Assembly (NCBI GenBank): GCA_014529385.2
Contig: CM043971.1
Location: 89,331,340 to 89,395,339 of the forward strand
DNA from: Adiantum capillus-veneris
Taxonomy: Eukaryota > Streptophyta > Polypodiopsida > Polypodiales > Pteridaceae
Length of the DNA stretch: 64,000 nt
Direction of reading: 5' to 3'
The notes under the pieces are model-generated. The model was not told the DNA's origin, did no database searches, and saw only the letters and a program-made list of their open reading frames with translations. Every line of letters begins with the position of its first letter. Position 1 is the first letter of the stretch. Shown piece by piece: positions 56,609 through 64,000 of this stretch. Position numbers and translations under genes: made by a program.

Positions 56609-57033
56609 TCCCCTCTTTTCAAGGTAAGGTACTAGTACTGGGCTGCATAGCTTCTGTGTAATCCGCCAACAGCTCCAGGTAATCTGTGGAGATATCTTCG
56701 TTGACCCACTCTGATGCATGAGGTTCGTGGTACTTGAACTTCAAAAAGGACTACAGTGCTTGCTTCTTTGAGTCGCGCCAAAAGCGATGCAAGAAAATCT
56801 GCTCCGGCTCCTTGTCTGTAGCTTTTTGTCACTGCTCTCTGATTCGTTCTCTTTTAAAATCTCGTTTGGAGGTCCTCTTCTAAGATCTCCTTTGGAGGAT
56901 CTCCCTGAAACAACTTCAACCAAAAAACATGGAAAATGGGGTGCATTGACCATGAGTTAGGCAACCACAATTTCATAGACACATCTTTGTTCTTTCTAAT
57001 GACTGGGAATGGACTATGCATCCTAAAAGACCG

Positions 57034-57510
57034 TTAATGAAATGTAGATGAAAAAAGGGATGGAGTGCCAAATTTTTCAACGATTGCTTGCCAAAAATGT
57101 CGCCTAAACTTGACTTCTCTACCTAAAACAATCAACTCTGGCAGACCATAAAGGGAATACCAATGCCTAATGGACAAACGTATTAAAACTTGTGTTGAGA
57201 CTGTGTCCTGCCAAGGAATGAGCATGCAACAGTTATTGACACGATCTACAATGTTGAAACAGTATGTATTCCTTGAATAGGATCTTTCGACCTTTTGCTA
57301 AAGTGATCTTCATGCTTTTTGCTCATTCGTGAATGAATCATGTGCATCGTGCAATATGGATTTCCTCTGAGTAGGTAACACACAAAGACGGTGACGAAAA
57401 TACAAGAGACAATCACGAACGAGACACTCAGAATATGCATACTGACTTTTCATGCTTTCAAGAGATACCTCCTGAATGAATATTGTGGACCTCGACTCGA
57501 GAGCCAAGAG
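57034..57510 (-). pseudogene. E1 integrase remnants
   Basis: ALESRSTIFIQEVSLESMKS and RDCLLYFRHRLCVLPTQRKS match the E2 spacer and zinc-binding part. GLPELIVLGREVKFRRHFWQ then replaces the SDRD region, and FGTPSLFSSTFH ends the match before the Glu block. The damage resembles that of E3 and E4. Confidence 0.75.
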
Positions 57511-57601
57511 TCATTCGCGAGTTAACGCATTCGCAATTGGGTTGGCTTTACTAGGAACATCATCAATCAAACCGCCAAATTGCTCAAAAGTCTAGGACCA
57601 T

Positions 57602-57802
57602 CTAGCTTGATTGTCGCTCTTGAATGTACTCGGTAGAGATTGGAGCCACTTGAAAGTTGAGGACTTGATGATCTCTATGAACTACTAAATTTGTACCATA
57701 CAAAAAATGCTTCTCATACTTGAGAGAATGAACGAAACAGAGAGGTTCCTTATCAGTCCTCATACTTGAGAGAATGAACAAAACATAGAGGTTCCTTATC
57801 AT
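57602..57802 (-). pseudogene. E1 RNase H end with small duplication
   Basis: SLKYEKHFLYGTNLVVHRDH matches SLKHIKHFLYGREFTVRTDH of E2. A direct duplication of about 55 bp (GAGAATGAACAAAACATAGA-like, near 57723 and 57770) precedes it. RT itself is not seen. Confidence 0.7.
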
Positions 57803-57949
57803 GGAATGACTGATTTGTTTCTTAAATTATCTGACTGGATACTAAGAGATGCTACTAAACTGTGTATTTTATCTGTTTTCAAAACATGAGAGTGCAAGAT
57901 AAATGACAAAGAAGGAATGCTCTGCTCACTGCGAATGATCGCGCGAGAG

Positions 57950-58300
57950 GCACCCTTGAGAGAGAAAGTGAGCAAGGACCACCTCTTGCATGCGTTGGTC
58001 TCGTAGTGCCTCACTCTGGCTCCATAGGTGCCCTCTTTTCTTCAACCGCTATACATTGACTTTCGCGTTCCCTATCGAGAGCGGCATGCTGAGCCTCCCA
58101 TTCCCATTCGGCTTCAGTCTGCTGAGCCTCCTACTGTAGCATCATCTCTATCATGGACTTTACCAAAGTCTCCATAGATTATAGTACATTCGGTGGCGTA
58201 GATGAGGTGGGAGAAGGATACAAAAACGGTCCTCTTGGTGTAGGAAAATCTTATCCAACTTCACTCTTATCACCTTCATGCAGAGTATCCATTTCGCTTC
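57950..58300 (-). pseudogene. gag: E1 gag, N-terminal piece
   Basis: Shifted phases read MDTLHEGD, then SMETLVKSMIEMM and a charged helix, parallel to E3 gag. The capsid core and knuckle are missing. Confidence 0.65.
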
Positions 58301-58878
58301 AGGTGATAACCATGCACTGAACACTGTGGTACTTGGGATACTGGAGTTTCTAGGGTACTTGGGTACTTGGGTTCTTAGGATACTTGGGGTTCTTGATACT
58401 TGTACTGCTTGCAATCTACATTTAAATACGTTCTCTTACTCAAGCTCAACTCCTTTCTACAGGTGCACACCTTGGCGCCCCTGCGCTCACACCAAGGTTG
58501 CTTTTTCCCACCTCCGTCGATTGGCTTGCCGCAATGTGCAAGGTCCGCTTTCAATGAGTGGAAAAGAGGAACAAGGGGAGGTTGAACAAGCCCTTCTATT
58601 CTGGGTTACCTGTCACTTTTCAAAAGCACAGATTAGAGAGGTTGACACATCCAAGTGGTCCTGCGTTACACCAAGAAAAAAAAAAGTTTTATGTGGTTCT
58701 TTATGGCTTACTCACCCCTAAGACCAACGATGAAGACGGGAGTGCGCCCAATGGGCAAGGGACTAAGGATGGGAGTAGCTAATATCTGTAGGCAGCTCTG
58801 TAGTTATTAGTCCCGGGCCAGGACACGAAGCTTCTTTGGGTTCTTTTCTTGAGTAATAATATCGAGCACTCCCAAAGA

Positions 58879-58890
58879 GCTCTAATACCA
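58879..58890 (-). promoter_or_regulatory. E1 primer-binding site
   Basis: TGGTATTAGAGC on the minus strand, one mismatch from the tRNA-Met site, one base from the LTR. Confidence 0.85.
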
Positions 58891-58891
58891 A

Positions 58892-59500
58892 TGTAATGTG
58901 CAACGGAAGTGATTCATGGTGATAACTCAGGATGAGTACTTAGTGCGTACTCAAGGTTCCTCCTACTTCCAGAGAAAATGTGCAGTTGACTAGAGAGAGA
59001 AGAGAGAATGATACTCGGAGTGAAGGTTCTGTGAATGATAAGAGAGAGAACACCGTATGGGTCCCCCCCCCCCCCTCCAAGGGCCCCGCTCTCTATCGCT
59101 AGAAAGGTATTTGCCTTAGATTGCACAAATGCTAATGCAATGGATCTAGATGCTTAGATGTTGATGGGAGCTTGCGGTAGATGCCTGGATTTGCAAAGCT
59201 AAGAACTGAAAATGCAAAACGCTAGGGATGCTGACAGAGATCTACAAACTCAACGAGGCTATGGGCTGATCTAGTATGGCTGATGTCGAGGATGGGCTGA
59301 AAACTGAAAAATGCTGGCTCTTATGCTGGATCTAAGGGCTGAATCTGCAAGTGCTGATCTGTGGATCTGCGCTAGGGCTGGCTGAATGCTGAAGATGAAA
59401 ACGCTAATTGATGCTGCTAGAAAACGCCAAGGTGCTTGAGCTGCTGCCAGGAACTGATGCCCTCAAGGTGTTGGGTGATGACCATGGTAGGTAGGGTCGT
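58892..59500 (-). repeat. E1 right LTR (its 5' LTR), truncated
   Basis: Starts TGTAATGTGCAACGGAAGTG. It contains a C run of about 14 at 59064 and the AAAACGCT/GGGCTGAA words of this LTR family. The expected GCGACA end is absent. Homology fades near 59500. Confidence 0.75.
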
Positions 59501-59918
59501 CCTGATGACTGCAAACCAATGGACAGACCTGTAGTGCCCATGCTATCTGAGATGATGGGATTCTAGAAATTAGAAGATCATCAGAGTTAAGCTTGGAGCT
59601 ATACTACAGGCACTTCCCATGTGATTTCATCTTGCACACCCCTTCCCCCTCTTCTCCCCAGCATGTCCAGGTTTTAGATTCATGGTAGTCATCCACGAGA
59701 CTAATCCATCAGCTCCATCATCATAGTGTTAACTAAATACTATACGTCCGTCACTCCTGTGATCAGTCAGTTCCCAAGTATATGTAAAATAATATCTCCC
59801 TGTAAAATGTATCCACTCTGTCAAATGGGCCCATTGGTCCAATTGCAATACCTGAATAGACAAGAAAAAGGCTCCATTCAACCAGCTCCAGTCTCTACAA
59901 TTATATAAAGCACAATAC
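59500..59918. other. Host intron 1 sequence next to exon 1
   Basis: No repeat or gene recognised. It contains the 5' part of intron 1. Confidence 0.5.
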
Positions 59919-62372
59919 CTGCATATATGAAATGGTGCTTGCTTGATTTGCAACAATATTTCGAACAGAAAACTCCTTTCTTTTTTTCCGATCCAGTCCA
60001 CGAGCTCTATCTACGTTTGCTAAAGTATAACCTTGCTGAGACCGTGTCTGTCTGCGATCAGTCATTGCAAACTGCTTCCTGTAGCTTGCTTCATGTCTCT
60101 GTACGGCATCCTCCGCTACACCTACTGCACTGCTTTTGCTCCATCTGGACCAATGTTGGCTGTTAGATTCCTGTCTCTCACTGGTTGCAGGAATCACATT
60201 CAAACCATAAATCCCTTCTGATCTTGTAGGAGTTCTTCCTGCTGTCACCTGCTTTTGAACACCAGACGGATCCCGTATTGCATCCATCCTGCTTGTGTGA
60301 GATGAGAAACCCTCTTTCCTATGATGACTTGTCCTTGGCCCAGTCCAATCGTAACCTATATCTTTTGTACGAGCTATCTTGTCTGAGCTGGCTTCCCTTT
60401 GTTTATTTTGATCCTCAGTTGTGTTTTGCCTGGCTAAACGTTTGACGCTGTCTAGTGCATCTTCCAACAACGATGAAGTCTGAGGAGATGCTTTGGCAGT
60501 AGCCACAGAAAGGTTCGCAAGGTCTTGCTGAACATTTGCAGCAATCTTCCTGTTGAAATCATTTTTCCAGGACGATGCCTCTGACTGGTTTCTTCGATAA
60601 GCAGAATGGCTATCCGCAAAGGATATGACAGGCATCTCGTCTGTCAAAGAAGCTTTGTCTACTGAATTTTCAACTTTTCGAACTTCTTGAGGAACACAGG
60701 GCTCAAAGGTGCTCTCTACCTTAGAATCCTCAGAGAAGGTGTTTAAAACGTTCGATGCCCCTTTGGCAATGAACTTTTCCAATCCAATGTTAGCTGAACT
60801 TTCACTTCCAGGGCTGGGCATTGTCTCCTTTACTTCATTTCTCCTCTTCTGCACACTATCTAACATTACGCTTTTCAAAGAAGCACTCCTTACTGTCATC
60901 TGTGTTGCACCATCCTCAACCTTTGAAGCTTTCTGCGTTACTCTTGAAGAAGAATCTTTCTCACCTACTGTAATCAGAGGAGCAGTTGGGCCTGAGCCAA
61001 GAACAAAGTTTTCTGTATGAGAGGCTGTGTTCTGGCTTACAGATGACTCGATAACGAAGTCCTTAACTGCAGTCTTTCTCCTTGTATACTGTTTTCTCCT
61101 CCCGCTCGGCTTTGCAGTTTCATCTTGCTTTAAGGGCTCAGAGCTTGGAGGCATGCTTGCCGCTGTGTGCTTCTCGCACATGGTGTCTACCTCCATGCCA
61201 GCAGAAATCTCCTCCAGCGAAGATGAGGATGAGACAACCTTTTTTCTGGCTTTCTTTTTGGCAGTGTCCATTGTAATCCCATCGACGTCAATTGCATCAC
61301 TACTCTTTTCCTTTAGTGCTTTATTCTCTTCGATCATCTCAGTTGCGGAGTTGGCAATCTCTTCTACAGGAGGAGATGAGGATGAGACTTTCTTTTTCCT
61401 CGCTTTCCTTACTGAAGAGACTACTGCAGCACCATCCTTGTCAAGCGCATCACTACTCTTTTCCGTCAATACTGTCTTGTCTGTAGAGTAGATTGCAGAA
61501 CTGGCAATCTCCTCTACAGGAAGAGAAGAGGATGAGGCCTTTTTTTTTCTGGTTTTCCTTACTGGAGAGTCTACTGTAGTCCCAACCACAGACTCAATAA
61601 TCTCCTCTGCATGAAGAGGTGACGTTAGCGCTTTCTTCTTTCTGGTTGATTTCTTGGGACTTCCTAAAGATAGTGAGCTTGTAGAAGATGATGCTAAATC
61701 GTTTGGATCTGTAGATTCTATGCTTCCTTCAAGCTTACAGGAGCTGAGTTCTCCTTCACCCTCAACATCAGCCAAAGTATTCCGGTTCTTCCTTTGTCGT
61801 GATTTGGCCGGGAGGGATCTTTCCTCGGCTGCAGGTGCGTCCATGACACTGCTATCTAGCATGGGCATATCCGTTTTCTTCCTTCTAGAAGTTTTCTTCG
61901 GTGTCACTTCCACTTCACTCGAGGCTACTCCATTAACTGACGTCTGCTGCAATGGCAATTCATCAACTGGCTTCTTCCTCTTTGTAGCTCTCTTCCTGGA
62001 TGTGAGACCCACAGCCGACACCTCTTCCAGTGAGGAAGTATGTACCTCCTTACCTGCTTCTACTTCCGTCCCCAAAGAGGAAGGTTTCTTCATTGCGCGC
62101 AGCTGTCGCAACCGCGATGCTGGGTGCGTTGAGGTGCTGCTTGCTTGCTCTCCTTCGGTATGTATAAAACGGGTGGGACTGCGAGAAGGAGCTGCACAAA
62201 GCTTCAGCCTTCGGGTCCGGCAGGATGACAAGGAGAAGCGCAGGAAGAAGCAGGAGGCCAGTCTAGATAATGAAACAAGTGAATGTGAAGAAGTATACGA
62301 GGAGGGTGCAGACGGAAAGCAGGCACGTAGATGGACACCATAGCTACAGCTCCGTCCCATGACAAATGCCAT
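59919..62372 (-). CDS. TRZ: tRNase Z (long form), exon 1: transit peptide and long basic extension
   Basis: Long tRNase Z removes 3' trailers from precursor tRNA in nucleus or organelles. The exon has 818 codons from ATG at 62372. Residues 1-70 are rich in Ser and Arg with almost no acidic residue (RTRRLKLCAAPSRSPTRFIH), which suggests organelle targeting. Residues 120-440 carry repeated basic clusters (SRKRATKRKK, PKKSTRKKK, RKTRKKK, RKARKKK), two of them in near-identical 50-residue units at 271-370. The end, RKKRKEFSVRNIVANQASTI and SYMQ, is the conserved entry to the first metallo-beta-lactamase-like half, completed by exon 2. The donor is CAG|GTATTG. I recall plant relatives with a much shorter extension. 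A second ATG (Met5) is possible. Confidence 0.85.
61113..61562 (-). repeat. 150-bp coding repeats in tRNase Z exon 1
   Basis: Residues 271-320 and 321-370 repeat with the pattern VRKxRKKKxSSSSxPVEEIA...EKSSDA and a third, diverged unit starts at 371. A shorter relative starts at 239. Confidence 0.8.
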
Positions 62373-63005
62373 AGGTGGTCATTCAAAAATGTTGTTTATG
62401 AGGGAACTTTTAATTTCCTCCATTAGCACCCTAGAACTCATTTCATGTAGGAAATTGTTCTATACAGTTAGTTTGAGAGAGGGAATCTCGAATATGGACG
62501 TTTTCTCAAGAAAGAGTTCTCAAGTGTTACTCAAAGAGAAGTCGATGTTGTGTCACACTATTTCAAAAAGGTGCAACAAAGCAATGCACTTGCTGCCCTC
62601 AGGTTACAACCATGGCAATGGCCTCAGGTTACAACACCATACAAGGATTCGTCTATGTGAGAGAGGTGGTGAGAGCTTCAAACCAAGGCATTGTCTACAC
62701 CCTCCCAAGCAGTTGCATATATAATGCTTACATTTTCCTGTGCACAAAGCTATTTTAATTCATATATCTATTGTTCCTCGAATGGGATGAGTCGCCCATG
62801 GGGAATTTGCTCTAAGCACACACTCACACATGAGCGAAGTAATTTGGGAGTTCAATGATTGGGAAAAAAGTGCCTTGGCGATCCTAAGTAATTTCACACA
62901 CATCACTACCATAGCATGGTAGAAAATCCCCGCCGGAAGTGATGCGGTGAACATGGCTGGCACTCATGAATAGGGAAGTGTCATTGCCTATGAGATTAGT
63001 CCATG
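62373..63005. other. Upstream side of tRNase Z, no gene recognised
   Basis: Should contain the tRNase Z 5' untranslated region and promoter. I see no convincing TATA element or other gene. A GGTTACAAC word repeats near 62603 and 62627. Confidence 0.4.
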
Positions 63006-63009
63006 AAAG

Positions 63010-63358
63010 GGAGTAATCCCAAAGCTTTGCGAGCAGCTTCAAACTTCTCACAAGGCAAAACCATAATGAAAAGATCAATAGGATTGTCATATGTAGCACC
63101 TAATCCAAGTTAAACTCTCATCTAGAGAGTCTCTCTATGACATGATAATGCACCTCAATGACCTTTGTGCTAGCATGGAACCTTGGGTTCCTCACAATTG
63201 CCAAAGCACTCTATTAGTAGAACTAGTGGTTGCACACTATTGTCTGACACCCAAGTCAATCAAAAGGTGCTTGAGCCAAAAGCACTCAACAATAGCATGT
63301 GAAAGCTCCTATATACTCAACCTCACAACTAGAAGTGGCCATTGTAGGCTGCTTCTTA
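63010..63358 (-). pseudogene. Ty1/copia RNase H and pol C-terminus relic
   Basis: On the minus strand 63358 downward reads LTKKQPTMATSSCEVEYI, then ECFWLKHLLIDLGV, and later NPRFHASTKVIEVHYHVIER, the copia RNase H pattern (KKQ..S..EAEY, WL..LL..LG, NP.FH.RTKHI). Further on LPCEKFEAARKALGLLPF marks the pol end. Stops and frameshifts break it. Confidence 0.8.
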
Positions 63359-64000
63359 GTCAACCATGCGACCAATAGCTTGAGCAAATGTTGCCAAGTC
63401 ACCTAAGTGAGCAGGCACCGTGGGTGAAGGCGCTCCAGAAACTACATGTGGAGTAGGTATTGGCATTGGGCTTGGCGCATAGGAAGCCCTTGGGTTCCAC
63501 GTTGGGTACGATGTTGTGCCATGTGGTGGTCCATAGTTCATATGGGTGGCCCTAGGCATAGCAGACGTCGGATGTGACATGCTAATGCTAGCCGGTATAG
63601 TCCCTTGGAAATAAGAACTTGTGTATTGTGGTTATGGAGCATAGGTAGTTGAAACAATGGGAGGGGTAGGGACTACATGAGTACGTGGACCCATAGGTGC
63701 ATACGATTGGTTCGCACTTGTAGGTACTATTGCAGGCATTGAGCTACCATGTAGCGGTGCTTTACTAACAAACGAGGTCCATGGCATGTTTCTTGGCATG
63801 CCCATCATTGGGGTAGGCATGGTAGCCGTGGTGTCATCAACGGAAAGATGAGCTAGACTTGGAAAAGTAAAGCTATCACTTGTGGGCTCAGATTGCATTG
63901 AGACCCCTGGTGAAACAACATATGGGGGATCGATGGGACTCACTAGGGGAGTCTCCATTTGTGATAGAGTGGGTTGTTTCCCTTTGCCCGTGTCTAAAAA
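63359..64000 (-). pseudogene. Pro/Ser-rich frame fused to the copia relic, runs off window
   Basis: One phase is open from the window edge to a stop at 63358, apart from TAA at 63632-63634. It is rich in Pro, Ser, Thr and Met (METPLVSPIDPPYVVSPGVS, TSYPTWNPRASYAPSPMPIP). It ends FAQAIGRMVD and stop, exactly where the copia RNase H begins in another phase, so the two were joined by deletion. It could be a gag-like region. No domain recognised. Confidence 0.45.

Larger units (their letters stand above)
56609..58890 (-). mobile_element. E1: old minus-strand Ty3-type element, interior
   Basis: Between the purine tract at 56619-56609 and the primer site at 58890-58879 lie, on the minus strand and in reading order: leader, gag start, end of RNase H, integrase remnants and the chromodomain-like tail. 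E3 is inserted in its left LTR and E2 lies next to a piece of that LTR. The first 550 bp or so of the left LTR are not found, which points to a deletion or rearrangement together with the lost E2 5' end. Confidence 0.8.
27670..59918 (-). other. tRNase Z intron 1, 32,249 bp, filled with nested retroelements
   Basis: The donor is CAG|GTATTG (59918 downward) and the acceptor is TTCCAG (27670). Almost the whole length is LTR retroelements in at least four nesting levels. Host intron sequence without recognised elements remains at 27670-27944, about 31162-31530, 34185-34402 and about 59500-59918. Elements in both orientations are tolerated. Transcription of the gene must read through several LTRs. 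Confidence 0.85.

Noticed and set aside
61654-62343. 229-codon open frame on the plus strand opposite tRNase Z exon 1
   Set aside because: It is the complement of the Ser/Lys-rich coding repeats. The minus-strand frame is far longer and continues into the tRNase Z exons.

Overview
The window is a piece of a large, repeat-rich land-plant nuclear genome. A fern or other seedless plant is my guess, but the sequence alone does not prove it. Plant signs are a long-form tRNase Z gene with spliceosomal introns, LTR elements primed by initiator tRNA-Met (TGGTATCAGAGC), Arabidopsis-type telomere-like repeats inside a miniature LTR element, and many Ty3 and copia relics.

Host gene. One host gene is recognisable, on the minus strand. 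It encodes tRNase Z (long, ELAC2-like form), the endonuclease that trims tRNA 3' ends. Exon 1 (62372-59919) gives a transit-peptide-like start and a very long Lys/Ser-rich extension, and stops at the edge of the first metallo-beta-lactamase-like half. Exons 2, 3 and 4 (27669-27580, 27441-27397, 27311-27257) lie 32 kb away and continue in frame with correct splice sites. Intron 1 is therefore 32,249 bp. The catalytic C-terminal half is not seen, so the gene should continue to the left, and the LINE array may sit in a later intron.

Left third (about 1.1-24.9 kb). Six larger and two very short copies of one LINE family lie head to tail on the plus strand, with a further one or two copies among them that may be halves of a single element. 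The family has an L1-like ORF1, an APE-type endonuclease, a reverse transcriptase and a C-terminal zinc knuckle. Copies end in a conserved 3' sequence followed by a (TC)n tract, not poly(A), and the next copy usually starts exactly where that tract stops. Two more tails sit in TC tracts inside LTRs at 28.4 and 55.8 kb. In the second, the other LTR of the same element is the unfilled site. I read this as a LINE that targets TC microsatellites and seeds its own new target sites. Every ORF2 seen is broken; ORF1 of one copy is intact.

Intron 1 (27.7-59.9 kb). It holds nested LTR elements that can be ordered by target-site duplications (TSDs): a non-autonomous element (27950-31156, ACACG), a compact element (31536-34179, GTTGT), a Ty3-type element with gag-RT-RNase H-integrase-chromodomain-like parts (E2, 34527-50263), an element inside its gag (E4, 35755-40213, TGATG), a TRIM also inside that gag (40356-43120), a solo LTR inside the TRIM (41906-43060, CGGCC), and a gag-protease element lacking reverse transcriptase (E3, 50406-56318, CTAAT) inside the LTR of an older minus-strand element (E1, about 50264-59500). 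E1, E3 and E4 share one broken integrase, so they look like a non-autonomous lineage dependent on an E2-like partner.

Right end (62.4-64 kb). This is the upstream side of the tRNase Z gene. It carries a minus-strand copia RNase H relic and a Pro/Ser-rich open frame running off the window.
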